Shown here in pieces: positions 38,518 through 45,686 of a stretch of 64,000 bases of DNA (positions are counted from its first letter, which is position 1; each line of letters starts with the position of its first letter). The notes below the pieces were generated by a model, which was given only the letters and a program-made list of their open reading frames with translations, ran no database searches and was not told the DNA's origin. The stretch covers positions 81,210-145,209 of the forward strand of contig NZ_JAHGVE010000012.1 of NCBI RefSeq assembly GCF_018835585.1, given 5' to 3'. The DNA is from Pelorhabdus rhamnosifermentans. Lineage in GTDB: Bacteria; Bacillota; Negativicutes; UMGS1260. A program made the position numbers and the translations under genes.

Positions 38518-38997
38518 TTACTGTAAAACAAGATTCGTAATATAGACATTATACACACGATCTTCACCAAAAACTTTATTTACTTCGTTTTTAATTAATT
38601 CCTTCAACTGATCCTGTTTAGCTGGATCAAAATCTTCAATTTTCTGCGAGCGTAATACATAAACAACAGTATCAGTCACTTTTATCTCATCAGGTGATAA
38701 ATTTTTTCCATCTTTTGGCGCCGCTTTCTTGTCCGGCTTCATTTCTAAAATAATACCGATTTTTAGATACCGTCCACCTACGCCTCCCATGTTTACAATA
38801 AGACCCTCTTTGGCGTCACCTAATTTAATAAATTCACCAGGCTCATGGACTTCCCCTGCTTTTTTATCATTAGTCGACACTCGCTCAGCAACAATTTTCG
38901 TCGCTATAAAATAAGAAACACCCCCTGCCAACAGTAATCCTACAACAACAATACCTATAATCGTCACAAGAGAAAACTTTTTCTCTCCTTCAGCCAT
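38518..38997 (-). CDS. fliL: Flagellar basal body-associated protein FliL
   Basis: A 159-aa inner-membrane protein with one N-terminal helix (VTIIGIVVVGLLLAGGVSYFIA) and a periplasmic-side FliL domain ending in DRVYNVYITNLVLQ. FliL rings surround the stator. Here no motA/motB precede it, unlike the usual flbD-motA-motB-fliL order. The ATG follows a GGGGGTGT site. It appears to be the first gene after a 250-nt intergenic region. Confidence 0.93.
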   Translation of the reverse strand: MAEGEKKFSLVTIIGIVVVGLLLAGGVSYFIATKIVAERVSTNDKKAGEVHEPGEFIKLGDAKEGLIVNMGGVGGRYLKIGIILEMKPDKKAAPKDGKNLSPDEIKVTDTVVYVLRSQKIEDFDPAKQDQLKELIKNEVNKVFGEDRVYNVYITNLVLQ

Positions 38998-39060
38998 TGT
39001 TACACCCCCTTAGACCTGCTTCATATATATTCAAAAGGCGCAAAAAACTTTTTTCATTTA

Positions 39061-39068
39061 TTATCGCC
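39061..39068 (-). promoter_or_regulatory. Possible sigma-28-like -10 element upstream of fliL
   Basis: Minus-strand GGCGATAA (7 of 8 matches to GCCGATAA) lies about 64 nt before the fliL ATG. A matching -35 (TAAA about 15 nt upstream) is not clear; TAAA occurs but closer. Weak evidence only. Confidence 0.2.
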
Positions 39069-39098
39069 ATTTTTTTCTATTTACTGACTAAAAAGCAC

Positions 39099-39163
39099 TT
39101 ACATATTTCTACAATTTAGCAGGAATTCCCCGCGAAATCGCCAATCCTTTCGTTAAAGTGTCC
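39099..39163 (-). other. Unexplained intergenic element with near-palindrome upstream of fliL
   Basis: The flbD-fliL gap holds about 65 nt with a strong non-random look: a minus-strand near-palindrome GCGGGGAATTCCTGC (39133-39119), preceded by GGATTGGCGATTTC and followed by TAAATTGTAGAAATATGTAAG. It is not coding in any frame for more than about 20 codons. I cannot identify it; it may be a regulatory site or a repeated intergenic element of the genome. Confidence 0.4.
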
Positions 39164-39196
39164 TTTTTTAAGCTAACACGCATAACTTTGATATAT

Positions 39197-39222
39197 AACT
39201 GGAATGTTCAAACATTCCAGTT
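39197..39222 (-). terminator. Hairpin downstream of flbD
   Basis: A 12-bp perfect inverted repeat (AACTGGAATGTT / AACATTCCAGTT, 2-nt loop) begins 26 nt after the flbD stop codon. The minus-strand tail (ATATATC) has no clear U-run, so termination may be inefficient. It may end the first half of the flagellar operon, as the following 175 nt up to fliL hold no gene. Confidence 0.55.
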
Positions 39223-39247
39223 TATTATTCTTCATTTTCAATAATTG

Positions 39248-39445
39248 TTACCGTAAATTTCTAAAAATAGCCCGCCGATAATCCATGGCTTTACGTACGA
39301 CTTCATCCATACTTTCTTCAACAAGAATTTTTTTGCCATTTGTCAGTGTAATCACTGTATCCGGTGTTTGTTCAATCGTCTCAATCAGTTCGGCATTCAA
39401 AATAATTTCTGTGCCATTACTTTTAAGCCTCGATAATTTTATCAT
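39248..39445 (-). CDS. flbD: Flagellar protein FlbD
   Basis: A 65-aa SwrD/FlbD-family protein starting MIKLSRLKSNGTEIILNAEL, followed by the conserved IETIEQTPDTVITLTNGKKI and VEESMDEVV. In B. subtilis the homologue (SwrD) raises flagellar torque or stator function. The ATG at 39445 follows GGGGGG by 7 nt. Upstream G- and C-runs allow the ribosome site to be paired (see the separate entry). It is the last gene before the 250-nt gap. Confidence 0.92.
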   Translation of the reverse strand: MIKLSRLKSNGTEIILNAELIETIEQTPDTVITLTNGKKILVEESMDEVVRKAMDYRRAIFRNLR

Positions 39446-39452
39446 TCATTAA

Positions 39453-39489
39453 CCCCCCTGTTAAAATGTTGGGGGGGAAAATCTCCCCC
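39453..39489 (-). promoter_or_regulatory. Mutually exclusive hairpins over the flbD ribosome binding site
   Basis: On the minus strand three runs follow each other in the flgE-flbD gap: GGGGG (39489-39485), CCCCCCC (39477-39471) and GGGGGG (39458-39453). The last run is the flbD Shine-Dalgarno sequence. The C-run can pair with the first G-run, leaving the site free, or with the site itself, masking it (about 12-nt loop). The first hairpin also resembles a weak terminator after flgE. A switch is inference. Confidence 0.45.
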
Positions 39490-39505
39490 ACATTATTCAT
39501 TTTTC

Positions 39506-41134
39506 TTACCGTTTAAGATTATTTAAATCCTGCAACATTTCATCAGATGTTGTAATAATTTTAGAATTCGCTTGATAACCTCTTTCAGTTACAATCATAT
39601 CACTAAATTCTTTGGCTAAGTCCACATTCGACATTTCCAAATTGCCGCCTGACAAAGCGCCACGTGAGCCAGATTTGGCTGTTCCAATTTGCGGCTGTCC
39701 CGAGTTATTTGATATCGAATAGTTTGTACTGCCCTCATGAGTAAGACCTTCCGGATTATTAAAAGCCGCTAAAGCCACTTGAGCCAAATTGCGTCTTTGA
39801 CCATTGCTATAAACACCCACAATAGTACCTGTTGCATCGAGGGATTCCGTTTTAAGACTTCCTGCCGTGTAACCGTCACCTGTCGCCTGAACGGTTGAAG
39901 TCGTCGCGCCATATTGCGTCAGTTTGCTATAATCTAGTGTCACTGACACCGCGTTGGCCCCGCCAACAAATGATGTTGAGAAGGGGACTGAAGTTGTTGT
40001 CGTATAACCAGGAGCAGTGGTGAGACTACCTGCTGCGGTAAATGCGGCTGATGCCGGTGCAGTTTCTCCACCAGCTGTAGGCGTTAAAGTTATCGCAGGC
40101 GTACCAATAGTTAACGCTGGAGTAATCGTATAGCCTGCAAAAGCAGGAAGACAAGTTATAGTACCTGTCACAGGCGTTGTTCCAGACACACCTGGCTCAT
40201 TTAACGTATAGCTCCATTTGTTTGGTGTCGTAGCATCAGCAGTAACAGCCAATTGGTAAGTATGCGGCTTACCGTTCACAATGGCAACATAATTCTGCGT
40301 GTGTTTGGATGAGGCATCGCTATCAAGCTTCAAATTAGGAATGGCAATCGGTGTCGTAGTCGTTGCTGAATTAATATTGATTTGCTTGGTACCGGTATAA
40401 ACGCCCTCAGGACTGAAATCAATTTCCTGCCAAGCACCGGTTGGCAATGCACCGCCAACAGTTGGATCACTTGTTGAAACATAAGACAGCCATTTATTAT
40501 CGTCGACTTTATAAAAAGTAGTTGTAAGGTCATGCTGAACACCGAGTGTATCCACTATCGTTGACTTAGTCGAAGTCGACGTTCCGACTGCCGCATCAGC
40601 TTGTAAATTATTCGCAGCAGTCACACTCGTACTGGCAGATGCAGCCATCGTTGATCCCAGCGGAAGCTGGATCGGCTTCACGTCGCCGCTTGTATTCACA
40701 TTGCCGTCTGCATCCACACCAGACCATCCCATGAGTTTATACCCACCTGGTGCTACATAATTGCCTTTTGAATCGATTGTAAAACCACCAGCACGTGTAT
40801 ACAATTGATTGTTGCCATCAGATATAATGAAAAAACCACCACCTGAAATAGCAAGATCGCCTGATTTCCCTGTCGATTGAAGATTGCCATCGGTAAAATT
40901 GGTACCAATAGTAGCAACAGACATACCGAGACCGACTTGCATAGGATTGGTTCCCCCCATATTTCCTTGCGGTGACGATGCCCCTTGAATGGTTTGGCTT
41001 AAAATATCCTGAAAATTAGTACTGTTGGCCTTATATCCCACTGTATTAACGTTAGCAATATTGTTACCAATAACATCAATGGCTGTTTGCATATTCTTCA
41101 GACCTGAAACACCAGAATACATAGAACGAGTCAT
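39506..41134 (-). CDS. flgE: Flagellar hook protein FlgE
   Basis: A 542-aa hook subunit. The N-terminal rod-hook domain begins MTRSMYSGVSGLKNMQTAID, followed by VIGNNIANVNTVGYKAN; the C-terminal part ends GNLEMSNVDLAKEFSDMIVT and the usual heptad repeat helix. The central variable region is long and Thr/Ala/Gly-rich (about residues 310-400, with few charged residues), making it larger than B. subtilis FlgE. The ATG follows AGGAGG. It is the last hook gene, after flgD and a small operon protein. Confidence 0.95.
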   Translation of the reverse strand: MTRSMYSGVSGLKNMQTAIDVIGNNIANVNTVGYKANSTNFQDILSQTIQGASSPQGNMGGTNPMQVGLGMSVATIGTNFTDGNLQSTGKSGDLAISGGGFFIISDGNNQLYTRAGGFTIDSKGNYVAPGGYKLMGWSGVDADGNVNTSGDVKPIQLPLGSTMAASASTSVTAANNLQADAAVGTSTSTKSTIVDTLGVQHDLTTTFYKVDDNKWLSYVSTSDPTVGGALPTGAWQEIDFSPEGVYTGTKQININSATTTTPIAIPNLKLDSDASSKHTQNYVAIVNGKPHTYQLAVTADATTPNKWSYTLNEPGVSGTTPVTGTITCLPAFAGYTITPALTIGTPAITLTPTAGGETAPASAAFTAAGSLTTAPGYTTTTSVPFSTSFVGGANAVSVTLDYSKLTQYGATTSTVQATGDGYTAGSLKTESLDATGTIVGVYSNGQRRNLAQVALAAFNNPEGLTHEGSTNYSISNNSGQPQIGTAKSGSRGALSGGNLEMSNVDLAKEFSDMIVTERGYQANSKIITTSDEMLQDLNNLKR

Positions 41135-41221
41135 AATCTATAGCCTCCTAATTTAATTTATTGTGGAATACGCTGCATCCATCAATCAACAGCGTATATA
41201 AGCCTCCTGAAAAGGTCCAGC

Positions 41222-41611
41222 TTACTCTAAAATCATGGCACTATCGATATTCGTAAAAACATTTTCCTTCATACTTGCTCCATCCATCGCTGTAATGACT
41301 GTTTTATTTTTTACACTCACAACAAAGGCCATATTATTCAATAACAGCAATGATTCCTTCGCTCCCTTTTGCTCAGCCTTTTCCACCGCTGTATTCAGCT
41401 TATGTAAGTCTGCCGTACTTAATTGAATCTGGCGGCTCTGCAACCTAGCAAGGGCATGCTGTGAAAATTTAACTCCTGCAATTTGTCCATTCAGAATATT
41501 TCCAAAAACATTGGACTTTCCTGAATCAAGGGAAGCGTGCTGAGTCGAGGATAATTTTGTTGGCGCAAGTGGAAAGACTGGCTGAGCGGAATAAATACGC
41601 TGATCCGCCAC
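41222..41611 (-). CDS. Flagellar operon protein, TIGR02530-like
   Basis: A 129-aa protein matching the small family found between flgD and flgE in many Firmicutes. The C-terminal half is the recognisable part: VKFSQHALARLQSRQIQLS, DLHKLNTAVEKAEQKGAKES, LLLLNNMAFVVSVKN and TVITAMDG. The N-terminal 50 residues are polar and probably disordered. The function is unknown; position implies hook assembly. No membrane segment or signal is seen. Confidence 0.82.
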   Translation of the reverse strand: MADQRIYSAQPVFPLAPTKLSSTQHASLDSGKSNVFGNILNGQIAGVKFSQHALARLQSRQIQLSTADLHKLNTAVEKAEQKGAKESLLLLNNMAFVVSVKNKTVITAMDGASMKENVFTNIDSAMILE

Positions 41612-41628
41612 GGCTTATCATCCTCTCG

Positions 41629-42225
41629 TTAATTTCCGACTTTCGAAACACTACTGAAATCAACTTCTGTCGTACCAACATATAGCTGCGGAACATCATT
41701 CTCAAACGTGGCGGAAGTTACAACACCGCTCTGGGAATTACCCGAGGAATCTTTCCAAGTAATATTTTTGCCTATCAGACTAAGAGCCAGACTAGCTATC
41801 GCTGATGATGCTGAAGCAGTTTCAGAACTAGAACCTCCGACTGCTGTGACTTTATCCAAATCTACTGTAGAATTTCCGACAACTAACTGAGGCTCCCCAT
41901 TTACTACATTGACAGCACTTACCGCACCTGACTGTGATGCTCCCGTCGAATCGGTCCAAACAATGGCTTTACCAATGTACCCTGTTGCTTGCGTCATACG
42001 CGAGGAATTGGCCACATTCTGCATTTGCTCCAAGCTGGAAAACTGAGCCATTTGGGCAACGAATGCCGTGTTATCCATTGGCTTTAATGGATCCTGATAT
42101 TGCATCTGTACCATCAGCAATTTCAAGAAATCATCTTTTCCTAGAGTAGATTTTGATTTAGTACTTGCAGCTTGTTGCGATGTATCTGGACTTGTAGCTT
42201 GAGTTGCACCCACTGCGCTTGACAT
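41629..42225 (-). CDS. flgD: Flagellar hook assembly protein FlgD with a duplicated domain
   Basis: A 198-aa hook-cap protein. Residues 25-80 are the conserved FlgD N-terminus (LGKDDFLKLLMVQMQYQDP and FVAQMAQFSSLEQMQN). The rest consists of two copies of a roughly 47-residue beta domain: residues 84-130 (starting IGKAIVWTDSTGASQSG) and 151-197 (starting IGKNITWKDSSGNSQSG). Short Firmicute FlgD proteins have only one such domain. Lies between fliK and the small operon protein. The start has a clear ribosome site (AGGAG). Confidence 0.93.
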   Translation of the reverse strand: MSSAVGATQATSPDTSQQAASTKSKSTLGKDDFLKLLMVQMQYQDPLKPMDNTAFVAQMAQFSSLEQMQNVANSSRMTQATGYIGKAIVWTDSTGASQSGAVSAVNVVNGEPQLVVGNSTVDLDKVTAVGGSSSETASASSAIASLALSLIGKNITWKDSSGNSQSGVVTSATFENDVPQLYVGTTEVDFSSVSKVGN

Positions 42226-42240
42226 AACTATTCACTCCTT

Positions 42241-43839
42241 TTAAATTCGGTAATCCACGCCATCTTCACTTGTTAATTCATTATCATCAACTATTTGCGA
42301 AACATCATCAAAATTAACCACATTATTCTTATTGGTAAATTTCAACTGACGCTGTTGCTGAGAACCCTGTTGCTGATTGGACATGGACTGATCGAGACTG
42401 GTATAAACGCCCACATTATCCACTTTCAATCCCGTATTGGCTAACTCTTGCTTTAACTGCGGCAAAGAAGCTTCAATGGCTGCACGCACATCACTGTTAC
42501 TCGAATGGAACGTTGCATTCACTAATCCCTGTTCCACAGTCACCTTTAATGTAAGTTCACCTAAATGTTCCGGTTTCAGTTGAATAACCATTTCCGTATT
42601 TTGAGCACGTGTGACTAGTTTCGCTTGATCCACGATTTGCTGCACTACTTGATAGGTATCCTTAACACCCGTAGTTTGTGAAGCAGTCTCTGTAACACCC
42701 TGAGCACCTGAACGGGTTTGTTCCATACTTAAAGCTTGAGCAAAATTCCCACCTGTTGTATCTAACAAAGTAGTCGACTGACCTTGATGAGATGACTGTG
42801 ACAAACCATTCGCTCCAAATTGGAGTTCATCACCTTTTTGCTGCGTTGAAACCGTTGTAAACAAATGACTATCAGCAAGCCCCTCATCTACATCCGAGAT
42901 CCCAGATGCCGAATCTTTCACATTACCGTCAGTTTTTACTCCATTTTGAGTACTGCGCAAGCCGCCCTGATGATCAATCACAAATTTGCCAGGTAAAGCC
43001 CCTTTGAGAGCCGTAAACAAGGCATTCGGATTCTGTGATAACTCTTGTGCAGTAGTAGTAGCAGTCGTAGTAGTAGTCATAGGAGAAACTGAATTTTCTT
43101 GCACAGCTGGCACGGATGATTGAGAACCTTCAACTTTGGATGTGGTAGCTACTCCCGTTGTCTCTGCTTGCAATTTTTCTGTAAGCGCAGCAATTGCTTG
43201 AGTAAGCTGCTCGCTAGTAATCGTACCCTTTCCTAACGAATTGAGTGAGGACACAAGATCATTTGTCAGGGTAGTTGAATCTTTAATTTGCGACAGTAGC
43301 TGCATCAAAGCAACCTTTGCATTCTTATTACTTGTGGTTTGTTCGCCTTGTTGCCCAACAGATACTCCTGTTTGTCCAGTTACCTGAGTCGGTACACTAT
43401 TATTCATTTGTAATAACATTGTAAGGAGGATATTCGGATCCACAATCGCAGTATTTGCCGTATCTTTTGCATCTTTTGCATCTTTTGCATCTTTTGCATC
43501 TTTTGCATTTTTTACATCTTTTACATCTTTTACATCTTTTACATCTTTTACATCTTTTACATCTTTTACATCTTTTGCATCGGTATTATCAGAATTAGCA
43601 GGTGAATCATCTTTTTTAGCTGCAACAGTACTTGATGAATTCTTACTATCCGCATCAGTTGAATCATTCGGATTAACCGAAGAATTATTACTTTGAGTAT
43701 TTTTTACTGAATCTGACAATATACTGGCAAAACCTTTGCTTTTCGATTGTTGACTATCTGTCCTTACTTGGTTAGTAGCAGAATTAGACAGCGTTTTTGG
43801 AGTAGACAACATCATATTGCTCAATATCATCGTTGGCAT
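42241..43839 (-). CDS. fliK: Flagellar hook-length control protein FliK
   Basis: A 532-aa ruler protein. The C-terminal domain (EMVIQLKPEHLGELTLKVTV, HSSNSDVRAAIEASLPQL) is the FliK substrate-switch domain that contacts FlhB. The N-terminal part is Ser/Asn/Thr/Gln-rich, as expected of a flexible ruler, and contains a run of 13 three-residue repeats (DVK, DAK) at residues 87-125. The start follows GGAGGTGAGAAA. Downstream is flgD, upstream the MotE-like gene. Confidence 0.93.
   Translation of the reverse strand: MPTMILSNMMLSTPKTLSNSATNQVRTDSQQSKSKGFASILSDSVKNTQSNNSSVNPNDSTDADSKNSSSTVAAKKDDSPANSDNTDAKDVKDVKDVKDVKDVKDVKDVKNAKDAKDAKDAKDAKDTANTAIVDPNILLTMLLQMNNSVPTQVTGQTGVSVGQQGEQTTSNKNAKVALMQLLSQIKDSTTLTNDLVSSLNSLGKGTITSEQLTQAIAALTEKLQAETTGVATTSKVEGSQSSVPAVQENSVSPMTTTTTATTTAQELSQNPNALFTALKGALPGKFVIDHQGGLRSTQNGVKTDGNVKDSASGISDVDEGLADSHLFTTVSTQQKGDELQFGANGLSQSSHQGQSTTLLDTTGGNFAQALSMEQTRSGAQGVTETASQTTGVKDTYQVVQQIVDQAKLVTRAQNTEMVIQLKPEHLGELTLKVTVEQGLVNATFHSSNSDVRAAIEASLPQLKQELANTGLKVDNVGVYTSLDQSMSNQQQGSQQQRQLKFTNKNNVVNFDDVSQIVDDNELTSEDGVDYRI
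43465..43581 (-). repeat. Thirteen 9-bp tandem repeats in fliK
   Basis: Thirteen consecutive 9-bp units of the form TTTTGCATC or TTTTACATC on the plus strand, in order (plus strand): four gcatc, one gcatt, seven acatc, one gcatc. On the minus strand they encode DAK, seven DVK, NAK, four DAK. Because the unit is 9 bp, any gain or loss keeps the reading frame and only changes the FliK length by three residues. Confidence 0.95.
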
Positions 43840-43866
43840 TTTCTCACCTCCTTTCTGTTTATCTAT

Positions 43867-44571
43867 TTATTGAATCACCGCAGCTGCAAGCATAGCCTGA
43901 CTAATTTGTGCAGCTTTTGCGGGATCAAACTGAGCCAAAATTTGCGCCGCCTGATCTTCTTCCATCTTGTTTAGAACAGCCACAACAGTAGCATCATCTA
44001 ACTGCGTTAAAATAGGAACAGCTTCCGCTGGTTTCATATTTCCATAAAGTCTAGCCAATTTAGAAATTTTCTTTGTTTCCTGCGCCTGCTTTTGCTTTGC
44101 TAGCTTGGCCAAATCAGTAGGATTCGTAGTCCCTACTGAACCATCAGGCATGACTCCACCTTGTTGTCCTGCCCCTAGCTGACCAGGCACAGTCCCTGGC
44201 GTTGCACTTTGTAAAGTTCCTGGCATAGAACCTTGCTGTGTGGTTAAGCTATTTCCTGGTGAAGGTGTAACACTTTGTGCAGGATTTAAGTCGACGGGAT
44301 CAAAATTGGTCTTAGGCTTTTGAAAAAACTTTCCGATGAAGGGCTTATCTTGTAAATTCATATCTTCGGCGGATTTTTGGACATCAATCAGCTTAAGATA
44401 GATGCCAACAGCAAAACCTAGCCCAAGTAAAATAATCAAAATAACCAAAATGAATATGATTTTAAAAAATTTCCCTCTTTTTTTCGGTAGTGCTGTTTGT
44501 TCCACACTAGCTGGTATTGGCTTCTGGTTCGTTATTCTTTTTGGAGTGGCCTTGGTATTTTTTTCTGCCAT
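43867..44571 (-). CDS. YlxF/MotE-like flagellar protein
   Basis: A 234-aa protein with one N-terminal membrane helix (IIFILVILIILLGLGFAVGI), a Pro/Gln/Gly-rich linker of about 90 residues, and a C-terminal MgtE-N-like helical domain (KLARLYGNMKPAEAVPILTQ, DDATVVAVLNKMEEDQAAQI). The position between fliJ/transglycosylase and fliK matches B. subtilis ylxF and MotE-type proteins, which assist stator or export. The N-terminus is basic (TPKRITNQKP). Function is inferred from domain and context. Confidence 0.8.
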   Translation of the reverse strand: MAEKNTKATPKRITNQKPIPASVEQTALPKKRGKFFKIIFILVILIILLGLGFAVGIYLKLIDVQKSAEDMNLQDKPFIGKFFQKPKTNFDPVDLNPAQSVTPSPGNSLTTQQGSMPGTLQSATPGTVPGQLGAGQQGGVMPDGSVGTTNPTDLAKLAKQKQAQETKKISKLARLYGNMKPAEAVPILTQLDDATVVAVLNKMEEDQAAQILAQFDPAKAAQISQAMLAAAVIQ

Positions 44572-44634
44572 CTAAACTGCCCACTTTCCCTGCGACGTCA
44601 AGAATCAAATATTTCTAATCTTATAATAGAGTCA

Positions 44635-45216
44635 TCATGAATTTCTATAATAAGATAAAACTTTTTGCACGTAAGCTTGTGTTTCCGAATAAGGCGGCAC
44701 ACCGTTATAATTTTTAACTGCCTGAGGCCCCGCATTATAAGCGGCTACAGCCATGGAAACATCTCCGTTAAACGTAGTAAGCATTTGCTTTAAATATTGC
44801 ACGCCCCCATCAATATTTTGGCGGGGATCCTGAATATCACGGACACCTAAACTTGCTGCTGTTTCAGGCATAAGCTGCATAACTCCCACCGCACCAGCTG
44901 AAGACACTGCACTTGGTGAGTAATCTGATTCTGCTCGCGCAATAGCCTGAGCAAGTTTCGGATCTACACCATTTTTTTTTGCAGCCAACTGAATCATTTT
45001 GATAATATCACTTGAACTGGTACTGCTAGAATTGCTCGCTGTAGGACCTGACGTATGTTGCGGTTGCACTGCTGAAAGAATGGAGGAGAAATCGCCTTTT
45101 CTTTGTGTCTGTAGTGCTAACGAAGCAGCATTGGGTGTCTGACCAAAGCGATTTTCAATTGCCTCTATCCGACTAAAAACGCGATTTAGACTACCAACCT
45201 CATTCACACCTGTCAT
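44635..45216 (-). CDS. Lytic transglycosylase (SLT domain), flagellar
   Basis: A 193-aa protein with a polar N-terminal region (to about 70) and an SLT domain: catalytic Glu in AQAIARAESDYSPSAVS, then GAVGVMQLMPETAASLG, NIDGGVQYLKQML and AVAAYNAGPQAV. This fold cleaves peptidoglycan. The position between fliJ and the motE-like gene suggests it opens the wall for the rod. No signal peptide is visible, so it is probably exported through the flagellar apparatus, which is inference. Confidence 0.88.
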   Translation of the reverse strand: MTGVNEVGSLNRVFSRIEAIENRFGQTPNAASLALQTQRKGDFSSILSAVQPQHTSGPTASNSSSTSSSDIIKMIQLAAKKNGVDPKLAQAIARAESDYSPSAVSSAGAVGVMQLMPETAASLGVRDIQDPRQNIDGGVQYLKQMLTTFNGDVSMAVAAYNAGPQAVKNYNGVPPYSETQAYVQKVLSYYRNS

Positions 45217-45224
45217 CTCCTAAT

Positions 45225-45668
45225 TTACATCTTGCGATGATATCGTTGTGTGGCAATTTCATCAAGAAATTTCTGTTCTTCTGCTAATACATCATGAAAA
45301 TATTGTTGGCGTTTTTTTTCTTTCAAACGTTCGACTATTTTCCGTTTCTTGCGTGCTTCCTGATAAGCAATCAGGCATTCTTGATGAAACTTTTCCGCTT
45401 TTATTACCTCAAGTTGTTGCTGTTCACTCTGCATGGTAAGCTTTTTTATATAAGAAGAATAGAGAGTAAAATCATCAATCGTTTTCTTTTCGCCAAGCAC
45501 TTGTTGCCATTCCTTACGCGTTATTTCAGTTAAATTCAACAATGCTTCGAGCTGACTTTTCGCAGCATTAAGCAATTGTATGGACCGAGAAAAATGCATT
45601 TGCGCTTGTTCTTCATGCATGTGGCGAACATTCACTAAAGCTTCGAGATTAAACTGAAAGCGCTTCAC
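45225..45668 (-). CDS. fliJ: Flagellar export protein FliJ
   Basis: A 147-aa coiled-coil protein starting MKRFQFNLEALVNVRHMHEE, charged and helical throughout. FliJ connects the FliI ATPase to FlhA and acts as an escort for chaperones. Sequence conservation is low; the call rests on the N-terminal motif (RFQF..EALVNVR), composition, length and the position after fliI. Confidence 0.85.
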   Translation of the reverse strand: MKRFQFNLEALVNVRHMHEEQAQMHFSRSIQLLNAAKSQLEALLNLTEITRKEWQQVLGEKKTIDDFTLYSSYIKKLTMQSEQQQLEVIKAEKFHQECLIAYQEARKKRKIVERLKEKKRQQYFHDVLAEEQKFLDEIATQRYHRKM

Positions 45669-45686
45669 TCTCTATCACCTTATTTC

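Noticed and set aside
39099..39163. c-di-GMP riboswitch (GEMM) upstream of fliL
   Set aside because: I could not find the conserved GEMM core or the tetraloop-receptor pattern; only a near-palindrome is visible.
43465..43581. Could the short repeats be a CRISPR array?
   Set aside because: Units are 9 bp with no spacers, lie inside the fliK reading frame and code for a regular peptide repeat.
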